64,000 nucleotides of DNA from CALJFL01 sp039964455. Its GTDB lineage: Bacteria; Pseudomonadota; Gammaproteobacteria; Pseudomonadales; Halieaceae. Made by a program: the position numbers and the translations under genes. The stretch is taken from contig JBDVXK010000024.1 in NCBI GenBank assembly GCA_039964455.1, forward strand, positions 306,309 through 370,308, read 5' to 3'. This document shows positions 8,754-17,870 of this stretch, piece by piece. The notes beneath the pieces are model-generated. The model was not told where the DNA came from, did not search any database, and saw only the letters and a program-made list of their open reading frames with translations. Within the stretch, counting starts at the first letter, position 1; each line of letters starts with the position of its first letter.

Positions 8754-9254
8754 ATGTACCAATTCGCACTCGCTGTCACTCTATCGTTGCTTACCCTGCT
8801 ACTAACGTCCTGCGGCTCCTACGATTTCACCGTCAATGATCGCGTCGTATTTTCCCCAAAACCGCTATTTACTGATTACGAAATCACCGACGAGGCGCTC
8901 AGCGATTGCGTTAAACAGGCCATTGTCGACAATCAGGTCAGCAGCCCTGCCCAACTAACTGTGCTCAATTGCAGCCACGCCGGCGTGGTGTCACTGGCGG
9001 GCCTGGAGATCTTCACTGGAATAAGCCAGCTGAAGCTAAGCGCCAACCAAATCGTAGAGCTCACCCCCCTGACCCCGCTGTCTTCACTGGAGGATTTATA
9101 CCTGGACCAGAACCAGATCATCGATGCCACTCCCCTGTTTGAACTGCTGTCGTTGCGCAGCATTGATCTGACAGGCAATCCAGCCCTGCGCTGTCCCAGC
9201 TCGGCTTCTCTGCTGCGGGTCGAGGACAGCAGGTTACCCAAGCACTGTGGCTAA
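8754..9254 (+). CDS. leucine-rich-repeat lipoprotein
   Basis: 166-residue small lipoprotein. The signal peptide ends in a lipobox (LLLTSC, Cys at about 20), predicting lipidation and membrane anchoring in the periplasm or outer membrane. After about 60 residues come three to four internalin-style leucine-rich repeats (LAGLEIFTGISQLKLSANQI, LTPLSSLEDLYLDQNQI, TPLFELLSLRSIDLTGNP). Two further Cys near the C-terminus may form a disulfide. AAGGA lies ten bases before the ATG. LRR folds bind proteins; the partner is unknown. It stands alone, divergent from the cyclase-like gene. Confidence 0.8.
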   Translation: MYQFALAVTLSLLTLLLTSCGSYDFTVNDRVVFSPKPLFTDYEITDEALSDCVKQAIVDNQVSSPAQLTVLNCSHAGVVSLAGLEIFTGISQLKLSANQIVELTPLTPLSSLEDLYLDQNQIIDATPLFELLSLRSIDLTGNPALRCPSSASLLRVEDSRLPKHCG

Positions 9255-9294
9255 CCTCGCGCTAATACCACCGCGGTCAGAGGCACACTAGATC

Positions 9295-10188
9295 ATGCAG
9301 ATGTTTTTTTATCGGCTGATCAGCTGGCTGCCTTTCCCTGCACTGTATGGGCTGGCCTGGCTGGGCTACCTGATCCTTTACTACGTGACCGGGTACCGGA
9401 AATCGGTGGTGCGACAGAACCTGAGTCGCGCATTTCCCGACAAAAGCGACAGCGAGATTACAGTTCTGGCCAAGAAATTCTATCTGCACCTGGCCCAGGT
9501 GGCCCTGGAGATCGTCAAGGCACGCCGGATGACACCGGAGGATTTTCGCCAGCGGGTAAGCTTGCGTAACCCAGAGCTGGTTGAGCAGTACAGCAATGGT
9601 TTCAAGGATTCACTCATCGTGCTGTCCATTCACCAGGGCAATTGGGAGTGGATGCTGCACGGCGCCACAACCGCCCTGTCCATTCCCGTCGACCCGGTAT
9701 ACAAGCCCCTGCATAACGAGGTCGTGGACAAGATGATGTATGACATCCGGTGCCAGTTTGGCTCCAGGCCTTTGTCTATGGCCGAATCCACGCGGGATAT
9801 TTTGAAACGCAGGCGGGAGTTTCGGGTTTTCGTGATGGTTGCCGATCAAGCACCCATTCGCAGTGAACGCGGCCATTGGACGACGTTTATGGGCCAGGAG
9901 GCAGCGTTTTATCTGGGCGGCGAGATCATCGCCAAAACGACCCGCTTTCCCGTGCTTTTCGCCCAGTGTCATCGCACACGGCGCGGCCATTACGAGGTCG
10001 AGTTTCACGAGGTGGCCAAACCACCCTACGACAAGGAATCACACGACATTACCGAGACCTACGTCAAATTAATCGAGCAGGCGATACACGACGAGCCCTA
10101 CAGCTGGCTGTGGAGTAATCGCCGCTGGAAGCGGGACAGAGCCGCAGAGGAAGCACGGGCCGCGAAGGAAGAGGCAGAGCAGGCGTAA
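9295..10188 (+). CDS. lpxL: lipid A biosynthesis acyltransferase (LpxL/HtrB family)
   Basis: 297-residue inner-membrane late acyltransferase that adds a secondary acyl chain to the Kdo2-lipid IVA type precursor. The catalytic H-x4-E motif is SIHQGNWEWM (H113, E118). An N-terminal membrane helix lies at about 10-31, and VADQAPIR near 182-189 is a further family motif. The C-terminus is charged and alanine-rich, and length is normal. LpxL, LpxM and LpxP cannot be separated by eye, so the symbol is provisional. The ribosome-binding site is weak. Confidence 0.85.
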   Translation: MQMFFYRLISWLPFPALYGLAWLGYLILYYVTGYRKSVVRQNLSRAFPDKSDSEITVLAKKFYLHLAQVALEIVKARRMTPEDFRQRVSLRNPELVEQYSNGFKDSLIVLSIHQGNWEWMLHGATTALSIPVDPVYKPLHNEVVDKMMYDIRCQFGSRPLSMAESTRDILKRRREFRVFVMVADQAPIRSERGHWTTFMGQEAAFYLGGEIIAKTTRFPVLFAQCHRTRRGHYEVEFHEVAKPPYDKESHDITETYVKLIEQAIHDEPYSWLWSNRRWKRDRAAEEARAAKEEAEQA

Positions 10189-10203
10189 GCTAAGAAAAGC
10201 GGC

Positions 10204-10965
10204 TTAGGCCAGCTGCAACCAGTCAAAGCCCGTGGCCTGTTCAGCCCAGACAACACGATGATCATCCGGCTCAAATGCTGACTTCAGCGCCTGCTCGGCT
10301 TTCTCCCGGCAGTTATTGTTCTCGCTAATATGAGCTATCGCGAGATAGCGCAGTCGCTTACAGTCGATCGCGTGCAGAAAACCCACGGCTTGTTCGTTGT
10401 TGAGATGTCCCCAATCGCCCCCTACCCGCCGCTTCAGGGCAACCGGATAGTCACCCGCTTCCAGCATCCCCACATCGTGATTGAACTCCAGCAACATGCC
10501 ATCGCAATCGCTGTAGCTGTCTACCACGTGGGGGGTGATGCTACCCAAGTCGGTGAGCACGCCCAATGAACATTGGCTGCTGGCCAAACGATACTGGCAG
10601 GGCTCGCGGGCATCGTGGGGCACAGGTACTGCAGCCACATCGATATCACCGATAACAAAGCTGGCGCCGGCATTAAAACAGTTAACTGAGAAAGGATCGG
10701 CAACCCGGTTGGTGCTGGCGGTACCGTGCGTCATATACACCGGTACTTGATACTTACGCGACAGCGCCGCTACGCCACTACTGTGATCCGAGTGTTCATG
10801 TGTGACTAAAATAGCGTCCAGCTGCGTCGGGTTTACGCCAAGCCGCTCCATACGCAGGACAACCTGGCGCGCGGAGAAGCCGCAGTCGATCATTAGGAGG
10901 GTGTCGGCGGTGGCGACCAGGGTGGAATTACCCTTGCTGCCACTGCCAAGAGATGCAAATCGCAC
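10204..10965 (-). CDS. MBL-fold metallohydrolase (YycJ/WalJ-like)
   Basis: 253-residue metallo-beta-lactamase-fold protein. The N-terminus RFASLGSGSKGNSTLV and the metal motif THEHSDHSSG (near 55-64) are diagnostic of the YycJ family, thought to be DNA exonucleases. Further metal ligands are visible: HDA near 119, EFNHD near 157 and AHISENNN near the C-terminus. It starts at GTG overlapping the bamC stop by one base (TAGTG). The dapA-bamC-MBL order is the same as in pseudomonads. Confidence 0.88.
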   Translation of the reverse strand: MRFASLGSGSKGNSTLVATADTLLMIDCGFSARQVVLRMERLGVNPTQLDAILVTHEHSDHSSGVAALSRKYQVPVYMTHGTASTNRVADPFSVNCFNAGASFVIGDIDVAAVPVPHDAREPCQYRLASSQCSLGVLTDLGSITPHVVDSYSDCDGMLLEFNHDVGMLEAGDYPVALKRRVGGDWGHLNNEQAVGFLHAIDCKRLRYLAIAHISENNNCREKAEQALKSAFEPDDHRVVWAEQATGFDWLQLA

Positions 10966-12020
10966 TAGTTGATGTTGCCCTTCAGCAGACTCAGCAAAGC
11001 CTGCTCCTGGCGCTTATCAAAGGAGGGGTCCGGTTCACGGGGTTGCAGTCGTATCACGACGGCATCATCGGTCTGTTTAACCACAGTAACCAGAAAGTCC
11101 TTGCCTGCCAGCGGGTGTGAGTCATCGCCTCCCCACAGCCAGTCGAACCAACCGTCGTCCTCTTCCTTGTCGATGCCGATAAATTTCGCATAGTACTCTC
11201 CGGCACTACGATCCCTGTCGGTAATCTCGAAGTTGGACTCTTCCAGGCCTTTCGCTGTCGAGGCCCAGGCCCTGTCGTAGGGCAATACGAGTTCTATGTA
11301 GGTATAGCCCTCGTCAGATTCCTGCAAAGAAATTCGCCCGGTTGCACTGATCGCCTGATCGGCAATCATTGATACGGGTGCGGAATCTGCGCTGTTGGCG
11401 ATGTACTGGGCCATACCCCGCAACATTTCGGTTTCCTGTTGCACATCGTCGGACTCGCCGGGCCAGGTGTCGATATCACCCGCCTGATTCATTTGCAGCA
11501 CATGCAGCTCACTGGTACCACGCTGAACACCCCGCTCTATGCGGAACTGAAAGCGTGATTGCATGGGGGCACCCTCCATAGACAACCAGCCACTTTCCAT
11601 GATGCCGGCACGGGCATCTACCCTACCTACCTGAATATTCGCGGCAGACAGGAAACTCCTGACCTGCGGCCATAACTGGCCAGGGGCCATCGCCACCAGG
11701 GCCCAGCTTTCCTGGCCAAGCTTCTGGATACGGACCACTTCATCAGCGGATCCGGCAATCAGCGGTGTCGGACGCGGCACTTCGAACTCGCCTGCCAACA
11801 CCAGAGATTGTTCAATATCGGGAATCGGGTAAATTTCCTGCAGCGCCTGCGTGCTCTTCTCCGGCGGCACTTCAATAACCTCCATTTCCGGAGATTGCTT
11901 ATAGTCCTGGGACTTGTCCCGAAACATACCGTCATCACCAAACAGGTAACCGCAGCCACCCAGGGCCGCGAGCACAGCAAACAATGGCAGTCGAGAAATC
12001 AGTTTAGGCGTGTTCTTCAT
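10965..12020 (-). CDS. bamC: outer membrane protein assembly factor BamC
   Basis: 351-residue lipoprotein of the BAM complex (NlpB). The lipobox is near residues 20-23 (LGGCGYLF, Cys23). It is followed by the unstructured segment that contacts BamD (roughly 25-90, including DKSQDYKQSPEM) and two helix-grip domains. The start overlaps the dapA stop by four bases (ATGA), the classical dapA-nlpB arrangement. The longer C-terminal tail (about 300-351, acidic and tryptophan-rich GWFDWLWGGDD) is normal for non-enteric BamC. Confidence 0.9.
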   Translation of the reverse strand: MKNTPKLISRLPLFAVLAALGGCGYLFGDDGMFRDKSQDYKQSPEMEVIEVPPEKSTQALQEIYPIPDIEQSLVLAGEFEVPRPTPLIAGSADEVVRIQKLGQESWALVAMAPGQLWPQVRSFLSAANIQVGRVDARAGIMESGWLSMEGAPMQSRFQFRIERGVQRGTSELHVLQMNQAGDIDTWPGESDDVQQETEMLRGMAQYIANSADSAPVSMIADQAISATGRISLQESDEGYTYIELVLPYDRAWASTAKGLEESNFEITDRDRSAGEYYAKFIGIDKEEDDGWFDWLWGGDDSHPLAGKDFLVTVVKQTDDAVVIRLQPREPDPSFDKRQEQALLSLLKGNIN

Positions 12021-12889
12021 ATACCCGCTGCCTCCATCGCCGCCAATACACGGCCATGAAAGGCTTCATCCAGTTCTGTAAGTGGCAGGCGAATACCGGA
12101 TTCGATCAGACCACGCTGTTGCATCGCCCACTTCACAGGTATGGGATTCGCCTCAAGAAAGAGGGCCTCGTTCAGATCAGCCAATTGCTGATCAAGCGCT
12201 TCGGCTCCGGCGCGGTCTCCGGCAGCGGCAAGCTGACACAGTTGCGCTACCACCGCTGGCGCTATATTGGCTGTTACCGAGATATTACCCTGGCCTCCAG
12301 CCAAAATGAGCTCCATGGCAGTGGGGTCGTCGCCGGAATACACCGCGAAACCCTGAGGCGCCCGGGCAATAAGGTCCCTGCCACGCTCAGTATCGCCGGT
12401 AGCATCCTTGATGCCCACAATGTTGTCGATCTCAGCCAGCGCAATAGCGGTGTCATTGGACATATCCACCGCGGTGCGACCGGGCACGTTATAAAGAATA
12501 TTGGGCACGGCCACGGCCTCAGCAACCGCCTGAAAGTGCTGATACAAGCCTCGCTGAGTGGGCTTGTTGTAATACGGGGTAACCAACAGGCAAGCATCTG
12601 CGCCAGCGTCCGCTGCCGCGGCAGTAAGCTCTATCGCCTCACGGGTCGAATTGGAACCGGTACCGGCTACCACCGGCAAGCGGCCAGCGATATAGTCAAC
12701 GCAGTACTTGATAACCTCACAGTGTTCCGGGGTGCTGAGTGTTGCGCTCTCCCCGGTTGTCCCCACTGCGCCGATGGCACCCGTGCCCGACGCAATGTGC
12801 AGATCGAGGACACGCTCGAGGCTGGCCCAATCCACGCTGCCATCTGCGTGCATCGGGGTGACCAGGGCGACGATACTGCCGGTTATCAT
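12017..12889 (-). CDS. dapA: 4-hydroxy-tetrahydrodipicolinate synthase
   Basis: 290-residue class I aldolase condensing pyruvate with aspartate semialdehyde, the first committed step of lysine and diaminopimelate synthesis. Motifs include GTTGES (near 43-48), YNKPTQRGLYQHF (107-119), YNVPGRTAVDM (Tyr near 133) and IVGIKDATGD with the Schiff-base Lys near 161. Length is standard. It is the first gene of dapA-bamC-MBL. GAGTGAG precedes the ATG. Together with dapD and dapE it makes three dap genes within 10 kb. Confidence 0.96.
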   Translation of the reverse strand: MITGSIVALVTPMHADGSVDWASLERVLDLHIASGTGAIGAVGTTGESATLSTPEHCEVIKYCVDYIAGRLPVVAGTGSNSTREAIELTAAAADAGADACLLVTPYYNKPTQRGLYQHFQAVAEAVAVPNILYNVPGRTAVDMSNDTAIALAEIDNIVGIKDATGDTERGRDLIARAPQGFAVYSGDDPTAMELILAGGQGNISVTANIAPAVVAQLCQLAAAGDRAGAEALDQQLADLNEALFLEANPIPVKWAMQQRGLIESGIRLPLTELDEAFHGRVLAAMEAAGI

Positions 12890-13032
12890 TTACTCACTCC
12901 AGAGTGCTGCGGATAAGGCTGCGCACCTGCGAGCCCGGGAAAGAACGCAATTATCCATGACAGGGGCCGGAACACAACCGGATTGCGGTAAAATACCCTG
13001 CCAACAGTTACCGGAAACAGGAGCCACCCAGA

Positions 13033-13542
13033 ATGACCAAGAGAGCTTATCTCCCCCTGCTACAGCTTGCCGCGCTGATACTGACGCTCACTACCGGCGC
13101 CTGGGCCATGGCTGAAGTCGAAATCGGCACCCTTTCGTACCTCGACAGGAGCTACATGAAACAGCAACGGGAGCGCATCGGGGACCTGAGCTTACGCAAC
13201 CTGGGACGAAGCCTGAACGGCACTGCTACCAATGATCTGGCCATTCTGCAGGCCTTGCTGGATAAAAAACTGGTCACCGGCGACCAGAAGCTGGAACTGC
13301 AGGCCATGGGCGTCGTTATGGGCGACCTGCTGGCGGCTGACCTGGGGCTGGATTGGGTAATCTACGAGGATAAGGTGGGGCGCAGCAGGGCACTGCGGTA
13401 TAGGCAAACGGATAATTACCTGTTTCCAATGACCATGATTTCCCGGCGCAGGGAAGTGGGGAACACAGACACAGTAGCTGACATCTACCAGAAAGCTCAC
13501 GCGAGCATGGCTGCGGTAATCGAGCCCCTGCCCTTCCAGTGA
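13033..13542 (+). CDS. DUF3806 domain protein, exported
   Basis: 169 residues with a cleavable signal peptide (about 1-28, ending GAWAMA). The mature part matches DUF3806: helices around RNLGRSLNGT and LDKKLVTGDQ, then LGLDWVIYEDKVGRSRALRY and NYLFPMTMISRR, the conserved block of the family. Function is unknown; a periplasmic location is predicted. It is a single gene divergent from dapA, with a possible -10 (TAAAAT, 12989-12994) lacking a recognisable -35. Confidence 0.8.
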   Translation: MTKRAYLPLLQLAALILTLTTGAWAMAEVEIGTLSYLDRSYMKQQRERIGDLSLRNLGRSLNGTATNDLAILQALLDKKLVTGDQKLELQAMGVVMGDLLAADLGLDWVIYEDKVGRSRALRYRQTDNYLFPMTMISRRREVGNTDTVADIYQKAHASMAAVIEPLPFQ

Positions 13543-13608
13543 CCAGTTTGGCTTTGCCGGTGCATCCGTTTAGACTGCCTGTATTCCGTTTTCAGGGCCA
13601 CTCGCTGC

Positions 13609-14739
13609 ATGACTGATCAGGCACCAGGATTCCGGCTGGCTCAGGAAAACCAGGAAGACGCCGCGCTGTTATTGAGCGGCGACTGGGTTCAGGGCCAGCA
13701 AGCGCCTGAGTTCGAGGAACTGCGCGCACAACTGGCAAAAGCCTTGCCAAACCAACTGGTCCTGGATGGCAGCAAGCTGGGCCAATGGGACTCCATACTG
13801 ATGGCGTTCCTGCTGCAGTGCTTCAACTTTTGCCGCGACTCCAACATCAACGTGGATATGAGCGCCCTGCCTGAGGGTGTGAGGCGCCTGCTCAATGTCG
13901 CCACCACGGTGCCACCCCACGAGAAACCCGCCAAATCCGGCACTTTTTGGTTATCCGGCATCAACCCGGTGGAACTGTTAAGCCGGGTCGCAGGCGATCT
14001 CAGGGCATCGCTGGCCTTCATAGGTGAGGTCACCATCGCGCTGGTCAGACTTGCCACGGGCCGGGCCAATACCCGTTTTTCTGACTTCCGGCACTTCTGC
14101 TACCAGGCGGGTCCCGACGCCTTTGCCATCATCAGCCTGACCAGTGTTTTAGTCGGCATGATCCTCGCTTACCTTGGCGCTGTGCAATTGCAGCAATTTG
14201 GTGCCGAAATTTTCGTTGCCGACCTCGTCGTGATCGGCATGCTACGGGAAATGGGGGTATTGATGACCGCGGTGGTTATGGCGGGGCGCACCGGCGCCGC
14301 CTATGCCGCGCAATTGGGGACCATGCAAACCAATGAGGAGATCGACGCCATTACCACAATGGGTATTTCGCCTATAGAGTTCCTGGTGGTGCCTCGTATG
14401 CTCGCGCTATTCGTCATGATGCCACTGCTGACGGTTTATGCCGATCTGTTAGGCATTGTCGGTGGCGGCATCGTCGCCGGTGGCATGGGGATTACGCCGC
14501 TGCAATATATAAACCAGGCGGAAACTGCGGTCTCCTTCACCCACTTCTTTGTGGGTATCATCAAGGGGCTGGTGTTTGCTGTCCTGATCGCCGTCGCGGG
14601 CTGCCGCTCGGGTATCAACTCAGGTCGCAGCTCAGCTGCGGTAGGCCAGGCTGCGACAGAGGCGGTGGTCACTGCCATCGTCTATCTGATTGTTGCGGAT
14701 GCCGCGATCAACATCCTGTTTCAGCAGTTGGGCATCTAG
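13609..14739 (+). CDS. MlaE-type ABC permease with N-terminal STAS domain
   Basis: 376-residue permease of a lipid (Mce/Mla-type) ABC importer or exporter. Residues about 1-115 are a soluble STAS-like domain (GDWVQG, LVLDGSKLGQWDSILMAFLL), equivalent to a fused MlaB. Residues about 120-376 are the MlaE membrane domain with the conserved REMGVLMTAVVMAGRTGAAYAAQLGTM block (split near 222-250) and EEIDAITTMGI. It heads a four-gene operon (permease, ATPase, MCE protein, lipoprotein). No separate mlaB or mlaC is present. The substrate is probably phospholipid or another hydrophobic molecule. Confidence 0.9.
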   Translation: MTDQAPGFRLAQENQEDAALLLSGDWVQGQQAPEFEELRAQLAKALPNQLVLDGSKLGQWDSILMAFLLQCFNFCRDSNINVDMSALPEGVRRLLNVATTVPPHEKPAKSGTFWLSGINPVELLSRVAGDLRASLAFIGEVTIALVRLATGRANTRFSDFRHFCYQAGPDAFAIISLTSVLVGMILAYLGAVQLQQFGAEIFVADLVVIGMLREMGVLMTAVVMAGRTGAAYAAQLGTMQTNEEIDAITTMGISPIEFLVVPRMLALFVMMPLLTVYADLLGIVGGGIVAGGMGITPLQYINQAETAVSFTHFFVGIIKGLVFAVLIAVAGCRSGINSGRSSAAVGQAATEAVVTAIVYLIVADAAINILFQQLGI

Positions 14740-14741
14740 AT

Positions 14742-15530
14742 ATGACAGCAGAGGCTCACATTACAGTCAGCGACGTCACCATGGCCTACGGACCTCTGGT
14801 CATTCAGAAAAATCTGAATTTCGATATCAATCGAGGGGATATTTTCGTCATCATGGGCGGCAGTGGCTGCGGCAAAAGCACATTGCTCAAGCATATGCTG
14901 GGCCTTATAGAACCGGCGGCGGGCGATATACTGTACAGCGGGAAAAGTTTTACTCACGCCCTGGATGCAGAGAAGGAAAAGATGCGACAGCGCTGGGGCA
15001 TCACCTACCAGTCTGGTGGATTATTCAGCGCAATGGACCTGTCTGAAAATGTCTCGCTTCCCCTGCAGTTGTACACCGACTACAGCAAGAGCGATATCGC
15101 CGATATTGTGGCTTACAAACTGTCACTGGTCGGACTGGGAGGCTACCAGACGTATTACCCCTCAGAAATCAGCGGTGGAATGCGCAAACGAGCGGCACTG
15201 GCGCGGGCGATCGCGCTTGACCCCGAAATTCTGTTTTTCGATGAACCCTCGGCGGGGCTGGATCCAATAAGCTCGCGACTACTGGACGAATTAATTGTGC
15301 AACTAAAGGAATCAATAGGCGCTACTGTGGTGATGGTAACCCATGAATTACCCAGTATTTTTGATATCGCCACCAACTCCGTATACCTGGATGCGAATAC
15401 ACGCACCATGATCGACTACGGTGATCCACGTTATCTTCGGGATCACAGCGAACAAGCGGTTGTGAGACAATTTCTGGCGCGTGGAATCAACGCGGTCACA
15501 CAGGACTCTTCCTCAGGGGAAACAGCATGA
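14742..15530 (+). CDS. ABC transporter ATPase, MlaF-like
   Basis: 262-residue ATPase. Walker A is GGSGCGKST (near 39-47), the signature SGGMRKR near 145 (MlaF-type, with M), and Walker B ILFFDEPSAGLDP near 163-175. A switch His follows in VTHEL. The intervening YQSGGLFSAMDLSENV Q-loop is typical of MlaF. It starts two bases after the permease stop and overlaps the next gene by four bases, so the operon is tightly coupled. It energises the STAS-MlaE permease. Confidence 0.92.
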   Translation: MTAEAHITVSDVTMAYGPLVIQKNLNFDINRGDIFVIMGGSGCGKSTLLKHMLGLIEPAAGDILYSGKSFTHALDAEKEKMRQRWGITYQSGGLFSAMDLSENVSLPLQLYTDYSKSDIADIVAYKLSLVGLGGYQTYYPSEISGGMRKRAALARAIALDPEILFFDEPSAGLDPISSRLLDELIVQLKESIGATVVMVTHELPSIFDIATNSVYLDANTRTMIDYGDPRYLRDHSEQAVVRQFLARGINAVTQDSSSGETA

Positions 15531-16498
15531 GCGAGAAACCACATTCCGTCGCTATTGGCTCGTTCATCGTTGGCGCCCTGCTGATAGCGATATCCGGGCT
15601 TATTTTCATTGGTGGCTCCGGCTTCAGCAGCGATCGCAACAAGGTGGTCATGGTGTTCGACGGTTCGGTAAAAGGCCTTTCAGTCGGCGCTCCGGTAGCC
15701 CTTCGTGGCGTACAAATCGGCCAGGTTACGGACATACAGCTGATATTTGATACCGACACCGTCGATGTCATCATGTTGGTAGAAGCCGAGATCACCAGCC
15801 AGAATATTCGCCGCATGGGCAGTTCCACCGGCGAGGACCTGACCGAAGAACTTATTGCCCGAGGAATGCGCGGACAGCTTAATACGCAGAGCTTACTCAC
15901 GGGCCTGCTCTACGTTCAGCTTGATTTCTTTCCCGACACACCGATCAATCTGGCCGACATTGAGACAGATTATGTGCAGGTGCCAACCGTACCCACCGAG
16001 CTGGAGCGTCTAACCCGGGAGTTGGAATCAGTCAACTGGGCGCAACTGGCCAATGACATGAAAGACATCGCCGCGGGCATCAACCAGTTTATTGGCAGCG
16101 AGGAGTTTCAGGCGCTACCCACAAGGCTAAGCTCTGCACTAGGGTCCTACGAGAAGCTCAGTGACGATATTCAAATGCTACTGGCCACCTCGGGGCCCAA
16201 ACTAAACCGTGTGCTCGATGGCACAGGTGATACGGTTGAAACCTTTAACAAGGAGTTGCCAAAGTTTTCGGCACTGGCGGAAGAAAATCTGAACCTGCTG
16301 GACGATGCACTGCTTGCTTTTCAGGAAGCAATGAACGAGATCGATGCGCTGGTGTCGGCTGATTCTGCAACCACTTATGAGTTAAACAAAGCGCTGCGTG
16401 AACTGGCGCAGGCAGGGCGAGCGCTACAGCTGCTCGCCAAGACCCTGGAAGAACAACCCGAAGCCCTGATACGTGGCAAGAGCGAGGAAAAACAATGA
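15527..16498 (+). CDS. MCE/MlaD-family lipid-transport protein
   Basis: 323 residues with one N-terminal membrane anchor (about 9-30) and a single MCE domain at about 40-120 (FDGSVKGLSVGAPVALRGVQIGQV is the conserved MCE core). A long helical C-terminal tail (about 160-323) is predicted to form a hydrophobic channel across the periplasm, like PqiB or the longer Mce proteins and unlike the short E. coli MlaD. ATGA overlaps occur at both ends. It is the substrate-binding subunit of the neighbouring ABC system. Confidence 0.9.
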   Translation: MSEKPHSVAIGSFIVGALLIAISGLIFIGGSGFSSDRNKVVMVFDGSVKGLSVGAPVALRGVQIGQVTDIQLIFDTDTVDVIMLVEAEITSQNIRRMGSSTGEDLTEELIARGMRGQLNTQSLLTGLLYVQLDFFPDTPINLADIETDYVQVPTVPTELERLTRELESVNWAQLANDMKDIAAGINQFIGSEEFQALPTRLSSALGSYEKLSDDIQMLLATSGPKLNRVLDGTGDTVETFNKELPKFSALAEENLNLLDDALLAFQEAMNEIDALVSADSATTYELNKALRELAQAGRALQLLAKTLEEQPEALIRGKSEEKQ

Positions 16499-17109
16499 GC
16501 AGATTAAACCTGTCTGCGTTGCTAGTGGCTATAATTGTGTCACTGGCAGCCTGCGGCTCAACACCTCCCAGCGACTACTATGTGCTATCTGCCGGCTCCG
16601 GCGACATACCCACCGGCGACACACCATCAGTGGGTGTGGGTCCGATAACTATTCCGGAGTACCTCAACCGCAACAGCATGGTGTTCAACCGGGACGGCAA
16701 TAAACTGAAGATCGCTACCTACGCTCGCTGGGCTGAACCGCTGGAGTCAGGCATCTCACGCGTGCTTAGTCTGAATCTGGCCACCAAGCTTAACACCGAA
16801 GACATACAGGTTTTTCCGTGGCACCCCACCCGATCACCGGATTATGCCGTGGGACTCAGGCTTCTGGGGCTGGACAGCAATAACCAGCGCGCGCGACTGG
16901 TCGCAGAGTGGAGCCTGCGCAAAGGCGGTGAAGATGGCACTGAGAAACGTCGCATAGTACGACTGGAAACGGCGACCGCTGCGTCAGAAATGTCTCCGAA
17001 CGATGTTGCGGCAGCTTACAGCGATTTGCTGGGGCAATTAAGTGACACTATAGCCCGAGCCATTGCCGACGATATGTCGCAGTCGGCAGCAGCGCAGGGC
17101 GGGATCTAG
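16495..17109 (+). CDS. ABC-transport auxiliary lipoprotein (PqiC-like)
   Basis: 204-residue lipoprotein with lipobox VSLAAC (Cys at about 20), then the DUF330/PqiC-like fold: DYYVLSAG, VGVGPITIPEYLNRNSMV and YARWAEPLESGISRVLSLNLA. In PqiABC-type systems this subunit sits at the outer membrane and receives the MCE tube. It replaces MlaA/MlaC here. The stop codon overlaps that of the convergent SDR across a CTAG palindrome. Confidence 0.88.
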   Translation: MSRLNLSALLVAIIVSLAACGSTPPSDYYVLSAGSGDIPTGDTPSVGVGPITIPEYLNRNSMVFNRDGNKLKIATYARWAEPLESGISRVLSLNLATKLNTEDIQVFPWHPTRSPDYAVGLRLLGLDSNNQRARLVAEWSLRKGGEDGTEKRRIVRLETATAASEMSPNDVAAAYSDLLGQLSDTIARAIADDMSQSAAAQGGI

Positions 17110-17870
17110 AAGTCGTCAGGACGCATCATCGCGTCGGAACCACCGTCTACAAAGAATACCGAGCCGCAGACAAAGTCTGCCTCGGGGCTTAGCATGAAGC
17201 GCATCACGTTAGCGATCTGCTCTGGCTGGGCGGTACCGCCCCAAGGAACGGTCGCTTCAAATTCACGCATCACATCACCCAGTTGCTCGTCGGCATAGAC
17301 CTGCTCAGTCAAGGGGGTATTGGTAATGCCCGGAGCAACAGCATTCAATCGCACACCGGCCTTGGCATACTCCACGATATTGCGGCGCATCCACAGCGTC
17401 ACGGCACGCTTGGAACCGGCATAGGCTGTGTGTCCGTCACGGGCCTCAATATCCGCGCAGGCTGCCTCCTCGTCACCCGCCAGGCAGGCCTGAACATAGC
17501 TGTCTTCGGTGGGAACCATCGGTGCAGAGTTGGACGCTACCAGCAATACGCTGCCACGCTTGCTGGCAAGCAAATCTCGCAGGCCCTCGATTGTGGCGAT
17601 AGCGCCAAAATAGTTGACCTGGGCAATCAGTGACAAGGGCTTGGCGACCGGGGGTAATCCGGCGCAGGGTATAAAGCCGTCGAGACCCTCCGGCGCGCGT
17701 TCACGGATACCGTCAATCGCTGCCTGCCTGCCCTCGTTATTGGAAAGATCGGCGATGATATCGCCCTCTTTTATGTCCACTGAAATCACTTCGTGACCGT
17801 CAGCCAGCAACTGGGCTTTCAGTGCGGCGCCTATACCTGTGGCACCCCCCGTCATCGCGAATATGGCCAT
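17106..17870 (-). CDS. SDR resembling 3-alpha-hydroxysteroid dehydrogenase
   Basis: 254 residues from the ATG at 17870, which has AAGGAGAG six bases upstream; an ATG 18 bases earlier is unlikely. Family features are TGGATGIGAAL near the N-terminus, the short IIADLSNNEGR segment, a Ser in VASNSAP, YAGSKRAV with catalytic Tyr and Lys, and the C-terminal VDGGSDAMMRPDDF. The DLS, AYAGSK and DGG-DA-MRP segments closely resemble bacterial 3-alpha-hydroxysteroid dehydrogenase (HsdA of Comamonas). The cofactor is probably NAD, given the Asp at the end of beta-2. It is convergent with the lipid transporter and divergent from a TonB receptor. The steroid substrate is inferred. Confidence 0.72.
   Translation of the reverse strand: MAIFAMTGGATGIGAALKAQLLADGHEVISVDIKEGDIIADLSNNEGRQAAIDGIRERAPEGLDGFIPCAGLPPVAKPLSLIAQVNYFGAIATIEGLRDLLASKRGSVLLVASNSAPMVPTEDSYVQACLAGDEEAACADIEARDGHTAYAGSKRAVTLWMRRNIVEYAKAGVRLNAVAPGITNTPLTEQVYADEQLGDVMREFEATVPWGGTAQPEQIANVMRFMLSPEADFVCGSVFFVDGGSDAMMRPDDF

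Noticed and set aside
12056..12916. Long open frame on the plus strand opposite dapA
   Set aside because: It mirrors dapA codons, has no recognisable domain and lies entirely within a clear minus-strand gene; it is a shadow frame.
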